Below the pieces are notes generated by a model. That model saw only the letters and a program-made list of their open reading frames with translations, did no database searches and was not told the origin of the DNA. Shown piece by piece: positions 56,953 to 64,000 of a DNA stretch of 64,000 bases (its first letter is position 1; every line of letters starts with the position of its first letter). Origin of the DNA: an uncultured Alphaproteobacteria bacterium (lineage in GTDB: Bacteria; Pseudomonadota; Alphaproteobacteria; Micropepsales; Micropepsaceae); contig CAIOYY010000087.1 of NCBI GenBank assembly GCA_903862715.1, forward strand, positions 62,001 through 126,000. The letters are read 5' to 3'. The position numbers were made by a program, and so were the translations under genes.

Positions 56953-57861
56953 TTAGCGCTTGGACGACAGCAGGAAGGTCTGAAGGTCGGAGGCAAACGA
57001 GCGATATTTCTCGTTGATGACCTTATTACGACGAACAAGCAGGTTGTAGGTGATAACCGCAGGCACCGCCACGGCGAGACCGATGGCCGTCATGATAAGC
57101 GCTTCACCGACAGGACCGGCAACGCGGTCGATTGATGCCTGACCGGCAATACCGATGGCGGTAAGAGCGTTCAAGATACCCCACACCGTACCGAAGAGAC
57201 CGACGAACGGCGCCGTCGAGGCCACGGAAGCGATGAAGGAAATGCCGCCCTGGAGACGCGCGCTTTCTTCTTCAACCGCACGGCCGAGCGACATCGACAC
57301 CCAGTCGGCCTGCGTGAGCATGCCGCCTTCGCGCGCCATCGCCTGCTGACCGCGCTCCGCGACGTTGCGGAACACATTGTTCTTACCGAGCTTCTCGATC
57401 CCTTCTTCGAGCGAGTTCGCCGTCCAGAATTTCTTTTCAGCGACTTTGGACTGGCTGAGCACGCGATGCTGTTCCCAGTACTTCACGAAGAAGATGTACC
57501 AAGAGCCGGCCGACATGATCACGAGAATGAAGAGAACGGTTCTGGCCACCATGTCGCCTTCTTCCCACATATGGACGATACCATAGGGGTTTTCGACAAC
57601 TTCGGTGGTGGGCTCTTCAATGCCGGCCGGGCCAGCTGCCGGAGCAGCGGCGGGGGCATCCGCGGTCGGAGCCGCGAACGGGTCGGCGGCGGGAGCCGCA
57701 AACGGGTCAGCCGCAGGAGCGGCAAACGGATCGGCTGCCGGCGCGGCAGCGGCTGGTGCCGCTGCATCCGCGGCAGGAGCCGCATCCATGGCATTGGCAG
57801 GGCCAAAGCCCATCATAAGGGCAACGATTGCTGAGGCGATCGTCAAGGTCTTCGCGTTCAT
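56953..57861 (-). CDS. exbB: ExbB/TolQ-family motor protein with repeat-rich periplasmic N-terminus
   Basis: A 302-residue protein, far longer than E. coli ExbB (244). A signal-peptide-like N-terminus ends ANA-MDAAP, then comes an Ala/Pro-rich segment with three tandem AADPFAAP units. The family helices follow: FILVIMSAGSWYIFFVKYWEQ, ISFIASVASTAPFVGLFGTVWG and LIMTAIGLAVAVPAVITYN. The ATG at 57861 is preferred over 57876. It energises the TonB encoded upstream. Confidence 0.92.
   Translation of the reverse strand: MNAKTLTIASAIVALMMGFGPANAMDAAPAADAAAPAAAAPAADPFAAPAADPFAAPAADPFAAPTADAPAAAPAAGPAGIEEPTTEVVENPYGIVHMWEEGDMVARTVLFILVIMSAGSWYIFFVKYWEQHRVLSQSKVAEKKFWTANSLEEGIEKLGKNNVFRNVAERGQQAMAREGGMLTQADWVSMSLGRAVEEESARLQGGISFIASVASTAPFVGLFGTVWGILNALTAIGIAGQASIDRVAGPVGEALIMTAIGLAVAVPAVITYNLLVRRNKVINEKYRSFASDLQTFLLSSKR
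57668..57739. repeat. Three tandem 24-base repeats inside exbB
   Basis: Three consecutive 24-base units (57668-57691, 57692-57715, 57716-57739) differ by a few bases and encode AADPFAAP in the ExbB extension. Perfect phase with codons means copy-number change by slippage would add or remove eight residues without breaking the frame. Confidence 0.85.
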
Positions 57862-57968
57862 TCTACTCTGCTCCATCCTTACGGACGCCTCGCGTCCCTA
57901 GTGCAAAAGAAACGGTATCCAAATTTCATGAAACTCAAATCTTTAGATTGTCCCGACGAGGGGCTCCG

Positions 57969-58625
57969 CTATTGGAGTGCCCAACGCACCGCCTGGTTTT
58001 GGCAAAAGCGAACCGCCTGATCACCCTGCATGGCAGGGTTATAGTCGAACCTGCCGCGCACCATGCGAATGGTTGCCTCATCCAGACGTTCAAAGCCGCT
58101 CGATTCGACCATCGTCACATCGCTGACGTCGCCATTGGCTTCGACGCACACATTCACGACGACTCGGCCCTGCTCCTTCAAGCGAATAGAGATCTGCGGA
58201 TAGTCACGCGCGGTCACGCGGTTTCCATTACCCGAGTCCGTAAACGGACGAATGGGCGGCGGCGGCGGCGGCGCAGCGGCCGGCGGCGGCGCCGCGCGAT
58301 CGGTGACCTGCTGGATGGCCGTCGTATTCTGCGCAGGCGCAGGCGCAAGATTGATCACGACGGACGGCGGCGGCACAACCGGCGGCGGCGGCTCGAAATC
58401 GGGCGGCGGCGGCGGCGGCGCGAGCTCTTCGACCATCTCTTCGGCGACAACAACCGTTTCGAGGTTACCGCGCACAAGATCCATCGTCGCGCTGGCCAAA
58501 CCGTTAATCAGGGCCCACACCAACAACAGATGCAGAGCCACAACGAAGAGGATACCCGGCAAGCGGTTCTTCTTCATTTTCTTCAGCGGCGGTGGCCGCA
58601 AATTTTGCATTCCTGCGTCTGACAT
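57969..58625 (-). CDS. tonB: TonB energy transducer
   Basis: A 218-residue protein with an N-terminal helix (LPGILFVVALHLLLVWALI), a proline-rich spacer (PPPPPPDFEPPPP; PPPAAAPPPPPPIRPF) and the C-terminal TonB domain (YPQISIRLKEQGRVVVNVCV; SSGFERLDEATIRMVRGRFDYNPA). It starts the tonB-exbB-exbD-exbD-repeat-repeat operon and would power outer-membrane receptors. It resembles the orphan at 40.1-40.7 kb in its last domain. Confidence 0.93.
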   Translation of the reverse strand: MSDAGMQNLRPPPLKKMKKNRLPGILFVVALHLLLVWALINGLASATMDLVRGNLETVVVAEEMVEELAPPPPPPDFEPPPPVVPPPSVVINLAPAPAQNTTAIQQVTDRAAPPPAAAPPPPPPIRPFTDSGNGNRVTARDYPQISIRLKEQGRVVVNVCVEANGDVSDVTMVESSGFERLDEATIRMVRGRFDYNPAMQGDQAVRFCQNQAVRWALQ

Positions 58626-59282
58626 TTTCGATCTACCCGAAGAGCCATTCCTGGCAAGATTTGCTGAGCGCGATGCTCATGCGTGTTGGCTTCCCCCGCC
58701 TATTGGGTCGTTGCCCAGAGGCGCATCCTATTACCCCATTAGGAATAATTTTAACACCCCCTTCATAATGGTCCAGTCCCGAGATCGATTATTTTAAAAC
58801 CCGCCATAACAGGCGATCACGCCCATTGCGAGGCAAGTCCCCGGATCAACACCACTCCCCCAATACGCGAGATATTTATGTGTTCGCGTAACCTTCATAA
58901 CGGGATCAATGTGCAATCTAACACTTCGATTGCAAGCAATTTTTTTGCGTCACTACCTTCCTTGCAGTGCAGCAAAAAGCTCTCGCGTTGATCACATTCC
59001 CAAAAGACGCGAATCCTCTGGAAAATCCTAGAATGTTTGGACCCGCATACCCCAAAACTGTGACAGTTCGCGCAAGGCTGAAACGTTTTGGACGCGCCCC
59101 AGGGTGCAGAAAAATTTGCGGTAGGACGCGTGCAGGACGAGGATGTATAGGGGCACAGCACCCATCTACCAGCGTCCCTCGCCGCTCCAACACCGGCAAA
59201 ATACGCGCTAATCCTTCGCGGTTTAAGCTCTTCTAAGTTCTGTCAACCGCGAGACGCCGTTGCCGTCCCGCTTCCCATCGCA
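58626..59282. other. 657-base stretch without a recognisable gene
   Basis: This is the longest gene-free gap in the window, between the tonB start and the autotransporter stop, both minus strand. Short open frames exist (for example 58918-59199 minus and 58967-59236 plus), but none shows familiar motifs, ribosome-binding sites or codon bias. The part next to tonB (about 58730-58960) is AT-rich and would hold the tonB promoter. I find no clear operator or RNA structure that I can name. Confidence 0.5.
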
Positions 59283-62200
59283 TCAGAATCGGCTGGTCAT
59301 GGTTACGGTCGCGGACTGGGCAAAGGCACCGGAGGTTTGCGCCGCGTCATAGTTGAAACCGGCCGACCAATTGTCGAACAAATACTGGAAACTCGCGCCG
59401 CCGATAAGCCGGGAGTCGCTGGATTTGGGCCCCACGACGGAGAAATCAGATCCCGCCACTGCCTCAAATGAGGCATCGATAACCGGACGGTCACTGATAA
59501 GCTCCTGGCTCCAGCCCGCGAGAATTTGCGGCTTCAGAATACCGTCATCGAGCATGAATTCGGTCTGGGCGATCACGCCAGCAAACAAACGCACGGAACT
59601 GGTCGTGCGTGAATCGAGATTGAGGTTCACGCCATTGCCGCCAAAACGTTCCGTATAGGCGGTTTCATACATATAGAGACCATCGACGCTGATATGCGGG
59701 ATGATATCGAAGCCTCCAACATTGAACAGGAAGCCCGACGAAACGCCGCCCGAAGTGAGGTAGGTGCTCCAGTCGGAGATCGGGGTGCGGGTAATCGCAC
59801 CCGCTACGACACGGCGGCGATTGTCATAGGAGGCATAGCCGACATTGACCTGCGGTGTGATGAAGAAATTGTTCCAGCGCCAGTTCGCATAAGCCGAAAC
59901 AAGATTCAACGCGATGTTCTCCTTGGTCGCGCGCGGATTGCTCTCGGTCACCTGTCCAGCGAAATAGCTATAGCTGATGCCGTACCGTGCGTTGGGAGAA
60001 TCACCCCACTCGACGCCGCCGGAGACGCCCAGACCACTGCCGAAATAGCTGGTGGATGAGGATGTCGTGGCGCCGTTCATGTCTTCGTAAAATTGCTGGC
60101 CCCAAAAGCGCAGCCCCTCTTCCGGATTGGTAACGAGATTACGTTGCCGTCTGCCGATCGGCCCATTCACGCTGTCGGTAACCGCGACGGTGAGCGCGCG
60201 CGCGCCCGCGCCAATATTTGGAACGAGTGAATCCAGCGCTTCTTCCACACCGGCCTGGTTGGTGATCGAAATCAGTCCCCGCCCGAAAAGATCGTCCTCG
60301 CGCGCGGCCAGCGCTGCGGCCTCATAAATCGCCGCGCGATTTCCGGTCAGTCCCAAATCGGCAGCGGTTTTGCGTTGAAGCGAGAGGCTGAGCACATCTT
60401 CGCCAACCAGCGCATCGTCGAAAATGAAGGAGGTCGTATAAAGATAAGGCGCAGCGAATGCTGTTGCCTCTTCGTAGTTCTGGAACGTGATGCCGCCTTG
60501 CGCCGAGACAAGGTCGAAAATCCCGCCATCGGGCAGAAAGGAAAGCGAGGAGAAGCCGACGCGCGAGCCCTCCTGAAAGGCGACCGAACCGCTGGCGACG
60601 ACAATCGGTTCGTCACCCGGTTCGAGCGCGAGTACGAATTCCAGCGTACCCTGACTGTCACTATCGGTGCCCGGACCGGTGCCCGGACCTATCGTTATAT
60701 CGCGCGCCTGCGCTTCCGCAGTGCGTAATGTACCGTCGGTGATCTTGATATCTACGCCGCCGCCATTCGGCGTTAGAATGCGGCCCTCGACGAGCGCTCG
60801 CGAAACACCATCATCATTGCTGATCCGTCCGTTGATATTCAGAACGTTGTCGACGGCGGTGCCAAAGAGGATGTCGCCACGAATGGCGGCAGCGCTGAGG
60901 CCATTTTCCTTCTCGGTGTTGTTAATCGTGACCTTCGTCGTAGCCGCGGAAACATCGATGGCAATCGCTCTCGAGCCCGGATCGGTAGTCGTGACCGTGG
61001 TTTCAATAAAGCCCGTATTGTTGATTGTCGTCAGTGTTCCCGACAGATCTCGAATGCCGTAGGCGACAATGTTGTCATTCTCGACGTCCGTGGTCACGGA
61101 AGAAGCATTGATGGCCGAATTATTATTGATCAGCGGAAGATTACCGCCGTCCTCGATCAGGATGGCCGTCGCTGTACCGCCCTCGGGCCCACTGGTCGAT
61201 GCGCTGACATTGCCATTATTATAAAGCTGCGGAACGGATGCGCCCTCGCCGATGATCAACCCTGTGGCATTAGAGGGAAGGGGGTTTTGCAGTTCGGCCG
61301 CGGTCAGCAACGTGCTGCTCGACGCGGTCGCTCCGATACCCCCATTGTTGTAGATGCCGCCAGCGAACGTAACGGTGTGGACGCCATCGCCCTCTATCCG
61401 GAAGCCTTCCGAATTCACGCCGGGTTCAAGGCCATCGGTTTGAACGGTGCCTCGGTTCACGAAGGAGAAATTGCCGACATTGTCCACGACGATCGGATCG
61501 TCGTCGTCATAACCTTCGAACAGACCGATGGCGACGTTTCCGGTGGCACCACCGACGGTCGGCGAAATATAGACGGCGGGCGCACTGCCGACCGAACGGA
61601 TCTGCGCCGGAGCGTTGCCGTCGAGGTCGGTGATGGGGCCTTGAACATAAAAGCCGCCGGTGACATTGGCTCCGATGGCCACGGTTGCGCCAGACAGAGG
61701 ATCAAGATCGGTCGCGGAAGGAAGCGCCGTTCCGCGCGTAACCACATTGGCATTGAATACGATCTGGCCATCTATTTCGGCTGCCGTGACGATGCCCCGG
61801 GAATTTAAACCGTTTACGGCGATGGAGCCGTCAAAGGTTAGATCTCCGACAATCCTTCGATTGATCGCAACCCCTGTGGACTCGTCGCCGTAAAGAACAA
61901 AAGTAGCCGCGTTTCCAAAAGAAATATTGCCGGTAAAGGGGTCAAGCGTGTCCCCGTCGCGACCGACCATAATACCGGTAAGATTGGTGCCGACCTCGAT
62001 GTCGGGGTTGGTTTCACCCATCAAGAGACTGCCCGAAAAACTCAGATTCCCGGTATTTCCCGATTCAATATAGATGCCGATTCCATCGTCGCCCGCCGAA
62101 TGGGTCAGCTGGGCGCCGCTTTCCACCGTGATGTCGTTGTTGGAATCGAGATTGAGAATGGCAACGCCTTCATCGTCGATGGTCACACGGCCGGTGTCTT

Positions 62201-62372
62201 CAACCGTGATATCGCCGGAAGTCGATGTCGAAGCGGGTGTCGTCCGTGTGCCGTCGATAACCAGTTCCGGATCGGCCGCCCATGCAGCGCCCGTCAGCGC
62301 CGAAGCGAAAAACGCAGTTCCAATTATTCCGGCGCCGAAGGCGCCCGACATCAATACAGTGCGTTTAGCCAC
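59283..62372 (-). CDS. Type V autotransporter with beta-helical passenger
   Basis: A 1029-residue secreted protein. The signal peptide ends AWA-ADPE near residue 33. The passenger (to about residue 700) is rich in Asn, Gly, Thr and Val with short recurring strands (DITVESGAQLTH, LSFSGSLLMGE, INNTGFIETTV), the pattern of a right-handed beta-helix. The last 270 residues form the outer-membrane barrel domain and end in MTSRF, the terminal phenylalanine signal for Bam insertion. Ligand or function is unknown; adhesion is a guess. It is divergent from the pentapeptide genes. Confidence 0.92.
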   Translation of the reverse strand: MAKRTVLMSGAFGAGIIGTAFFASALTGAAWAADPELVIDGTRTTPASTSTSGDITVEDTGRVTIDDEGVAILNLDSNNDITVESGAQLTHSAGDDGIGIYIESGNTGNLSFSGSLLMGETNPDIEVGTNLTGIMVGRDGDTLDPFTGNISFGNAATFVLYGDESTGVAINRRIVGDLTFDGSIAVNGLNSRGIVTAAEIDGQIVFNANVVTRGTALPSATDLDPLSGATVAIGANVTGGFYVQGPITDLDGNAPAQIRSVGSAPAVYISPTVGGATGNVAIGLFEGYDDDDPIVVDNVGNFSFVNRGTVQTDGLEPGVNSEGFRIEGDGVHTVTFAGGIYNNGGIGATASSSTLLTAAELQNPLPSNATGLIIGEGASVPQLYNNGNVSASTSGPEGGTATAILIEDGGNLPLINNNSAINASSVTTDVENDNIVAYGIRDLSGTLTTINNTGFIETTVTTTDPGSRAIAIDVSAATTKVTINNTEKENGLSAAAIRGDILFGTAVDNVLNINGRISNDDGVSRALVEGRILTPNGGGVDIKITDGTLRTAEAQARDITIGPGTGPGTDSDSQGTLEFVLALEPGDEPIVVASGSVAFQEGSRVGFSSLSFLPDGGIFDLVSAQGGITFQNYEEATAFAAPYLYTTSFIFDDALVGEDVLSLSLQRKTAADLGLTGNRAAIYEAAALAAREDDLFGRGLISITNQAGVEEALDSLVPNIGAGARALTVAVTDSVNGPIGRRQRNLVTNPEEGLRFWGQQFYEDMNGATTSSSTSYFGSGLGVSGGVEWGDSPNARYGISYSYFAGQVTESNPRATKENIALNLVSAYANWRWNNFFITPQVNVGYASYDNRRRVVAGAITRTPISDWSTYLTSGGVSSGFLFNVGGFDIIPHISVDGLYMYETAYTERFGGNGVNLNLDSRTTSSVRLFAGVIAQTEFMLDDGILKPQILAGWSQELISDRPVIDASFEAVAGSDFSVVGPKSSDSRLIGGASFQYLFDNWSAGFNYDAAQTSGAFAQSATVTMTSRF

Positions 62373-62585
62373 GCTAACCTCGCGATAGACCCGAATTTTA
62401 AGACTTTTCCCGCCAGTGGGGGCGCGAACCGCCGCACCCTATCCAAGCTGGGATATAAGCGAAAGGCTAAATTTTCTTTCCGGGACGAGGCCTTATCTCG
62501 CTTTATGGCCCGTCCATTAAGCCGCTGTTAGCGAGCCCTGAGACACACTCACGCTACTCCGAACCCCTTTTAGGCCCGAGATGAA

Positions 62586-63296
62586 ATGACCATCGGAAAA
62601 ATCAGGGACAAACCGCGGCGCGCCGGCTGTACGAAGCTCACGGAGAAGCAGGCGTCTTCCGCCGCCTCCCGTCATGAATTGCTCTACTCGGGCCGGGTTG
62701 GGGGTGCGCGGGCTGTATTTGCCCATTGCGATCTTTCCGGCATGGACCTGTCTGGACGCAACTTGTCGGATGCCGATTTCACCGGCGCCTACCTAGAGGA
62801 AACAAACCTTTCTGGAGCGCGGCTCGATTCGACCTGTTTCGGCGGCGCGTCGCTGATTCGGGCGAATTTGACGGGGGCGTCCATGCGCCGGGCAGATCTG
62901 CGCGGGGCTCAGATTCAGGGCGCCAATTTGATCGGCGCAGACCTTTATGAGGCGGATATGCGCCGCGAGATCGGGACAGAGGCCCTCTCTCTGCTGGCGG
63001 GCGGCCATTCCAGCGGCGAAATCGGCCAAACGGATCTTTCCGATGCCCTGCTGGCCTCGGCCAATCTGGAGCGCGCGAAAATGCCGGGCGTGCTGGCCTG
63101 CCGTGCCGATTTCAGCGATTCCACCATGCGCCATTGCGATCTGAGCGACGGCAATCTCAGCTATGCCAAACTGACCGGCGCCAATCTGGAGCGAGCGAAT
63201 CTTCGTAACTGTGATCTTACCGGAGCAGATCTCGCCCATACGGTTCTGGCAGGCATCCTTTTTTCGACGACGCACGGACCGAAGGCGCCAATATGA
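62586..63296 (+). CDS. Pentapeptide-repeat protein, first of two
   Basis: A 236-residue protein with many A(D/N)Lxx repeats: CDLSGMDLSGRNLSDADFTG, then ANLTGASMRRADLRGAQIQG and so on, interrupted at about residues 120-150 by a non-repeat loop (EIGTEALSLLAGGHSSGEIG). Such repeats fold as right-handed quadrilateral helices; some mimic DNA and protect gyrase, most have no known role. A preceding helical segment (RHELLYSGRVGGARA) is common to this subgroup. It overlaps the next gene by four bases. Confidence 0.88.
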   Translation: MTIGKIRDKPRRAGCTKLTEKQASSAASRHELLYSGRVGGARAVFAHCDLSGMDLSGRNLSDADFTGAYLEETNLSGARLDSTCFGGASLIRANLTGASMRRADLRGAQIQGANLIGADLYEADMRREIGTEALSLLAGGHSSGEIGQTDLSDALLASANLERAKMPGVLACRADFSDSTMRHCDLSDGNLSYAKLTGANLERANLRNCDLTGADLAHTVLAGILFSTTHGPKAPI

Positions 63297-63916
63297 CGGG
63301 TGCTCTTACGGACGAGATCGTAGGCCGCTCTGTAGCGGAATTGCCGGGCGGGCTTCAGGCTGTCCTTGAAGCACATACGCGTTGGGTCGACAGCAACGGT
63401 CGGGAAGGCTTGCCAGGCGATCTTTCGGGCGTGGATTTGCGGGGAACGCGTCTTTTTGCACATGCGAATCTCGCGGCCATTATTTGTCCGGGCGCCATCT
63501 TCTATGGGCTTGATCTGAGGGGCGCGCGCCTGCAGGGTGCCCAGCTGGAAGGCGCCGATTTGCGCTATGCGCGTCTTGCCGGCGCCGATTTACGCGGGGC
63601 AAATTTAAAGAATGCCAAACTTGCCAATGCTGATCTGCGCGATGCGAACCTCGGCCCCCTGTTGATCTCGAACGAACGCCTTCTTCCGGCAAGGCTGGAA
63701 CGCGCGGACGCACGCCACGCCGATTTTCGCGGAGCGGAACTGCGGCAGGCGATTTTCGCCGAGGCGGACCTCGCTTATGCCGATTTAACCGGCGCCAATA
63801 TGCGGGCGGCGGATTTCCGGGGCGCCATGCTGCAGGCGATGAAGATGTCGCTCAGTGCGGCCGTAGATGCGATTTTTGACGAAACGCGCTGCGACCAGAC
63901 CGCGATTGCGGTTTAG
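63293..63916 (+). CDS. Pentapeptide-repeat protein, second of two
   Basis: A 207-residue protein with a helical N-terminus (LQAVLEAHTRWVDSNGREG) and pentapeptide repeats (ADLRYARLAGADLRGANLKN; ADLAYADLTGANMRAADFRG), broken by a short non-repeat at about residues 120-128. It overlaps the first gene by ATGA and is thus coupled. The shared helix-plus-repeat plan shows the two are paralogues. Function unknown. Confidence 0.88.
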   Translation: MTGALTDEIVGRSVAELPGGLQAVLEAHTRWVDSNGREGLPGDLSGVDLRGTRLFAHANLAAIICPGAIFYGLDLRGARLQGAQLEGADLRYARLAGADLRGANLKNAKLANADLRDANLGPLLISNERLLPARLERADARHADFRGAELRQAIFAEADLAYADLTGANMRAADFRGAMLQAMKMSLSAAVDAIFDETRCDQTAIAV

Positions 63917-64000
63917 CTTACCGACCGTTCAACTACCGATCGCTGCATGGGGAGCCATTTGGTCTGGAGCGCCATCAGCGGTTCGTGCCCGCAAAAACTG
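63913..64000 (-). CDS. Possible C-terminal end of a minus-strand gene
   Basis: One minus-strand frame is open from the right edge and ends with TAA at 63913-63915, giving the C-terminus EPLMALQTKWLPMQRSVVER plus two or three residues more. It would converge on the pentapeptide gene with overlapping stops. The fragment is too short to identify. Treat it as a hint only. Confidence 0.3.
   Translation of the reverse strand, partial: SFCGHEPLMALQTKWLPMQRSVVERSVS

Noticed and set aside
58895..59236. Small open frames in the 657-base gap
   Set aside because: There is no ribosome-binding site, codon bias or motif, and several frames overlap; kept only as an unexplained stretch.
1..64000. CRISPR arrays, prophage, insertion sequences, rRNA operon
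   Set aside because: I looked for regular spaced repeats, transposase motifs, phage genes and rRNA; none was seen.

Overview
The window reads as chromosomal housekeeping DNA of an alphaproteobacterium, with about 60% GC by eye and dense, mostly operonic genes. Markers of that class are RcdA, TrcR (DUF1013), DUF1192, COQ9, the serC-serA pair with a leader structure, zapA followed by a 6S-like RNA and 5-formyl-THF cyclo-ligase, and yebC-ruvCAB-ybgC-tolQRAB-pal-cpoB. I cannot place it to genus. I see no insertion sequence, prophage or CRISPR array.

Layout. 1-4.2 kb: a partial unknown gene, tRNA-Glu, a JAMM peptidase, a one-helix membrane protein, an RluD-type pseudouridine synthase, rpoH and a PhzF-family protein. 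4.2-8.7 kb: serC with a leader, serA, then purA. 8.8-10 kb: two tandem paralogous lipoproteins. 10-25.4 kb, nearly all on the minus strand and read right to left: ruvC-ruvA-ruvB, ybgC, tolQ-tolR-tolA-tolB-pal-cpoB (envelope constriction), tilS, ftsH, folP, glmM, thiD. One plus-strand EamA transporter sits between ftsH and folP. 25.5-30 kb: yebC, ahpC-ahpD, ymdB, cyclo-ligase, 6S-like RNA, zapA and a coiled-coil protein. 30-38 kb, plus strand: tkt, gap, pgk, class I aldolase, an unknown gene, thiE, efp and an inositol-monophosphatase-family gene. 38-45 kb: an ABC exporter, an orphan TonB-like protein, rpmE, rcdA, DUF1192, trcR, a YqaA membrane protein and an MFS transporter. 45-53 kb: an acyl-CoA synthetase with a histone-H1-like tail, two DUF465 genes, a broken GGDEF gene, purE-purK, COQ9, def, rpsU and a TctC-type binding protein. 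53-58.6 kb, minus strand: tonB-exbB-exbD-exbD followed by two paralogous helical-repeat proteins. 58.6-59.3 kb: a 657-base stretch without a recognisable gene. 59.3-64 kb: a large autotransporter divergent from two overlapping pentapeptide-repeat genes.

Points that stand out. (1) The chromosomal folP encodes a dihydropteroate synthase that resembles the mobile sulfonamide-resistance enzymes Sul1/Sul2 more than ordinary FolP, and lies directly upstream of glmM, the gene whose remnant accompanies mobile sul2. (2) serC has a two-hairpin leader that buries its ribosome-binding site, followed by a terminator-like hairpin inside codons 6-16. (3) The GGDEF gene is split by a seven-G tract frameshift and an in-frame TAA. 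(4) A lysine/alanine/proline-rich tail of about 110 residues is fused to an acyl-CoA synthetase. (5) The TonB-ExbB-ExbD-ExbD locus carries two duplicated periplasmic repeat proteins.

All calls come from reading the sequence. No database search was run, and starts corrected by eye are noted in each entry.
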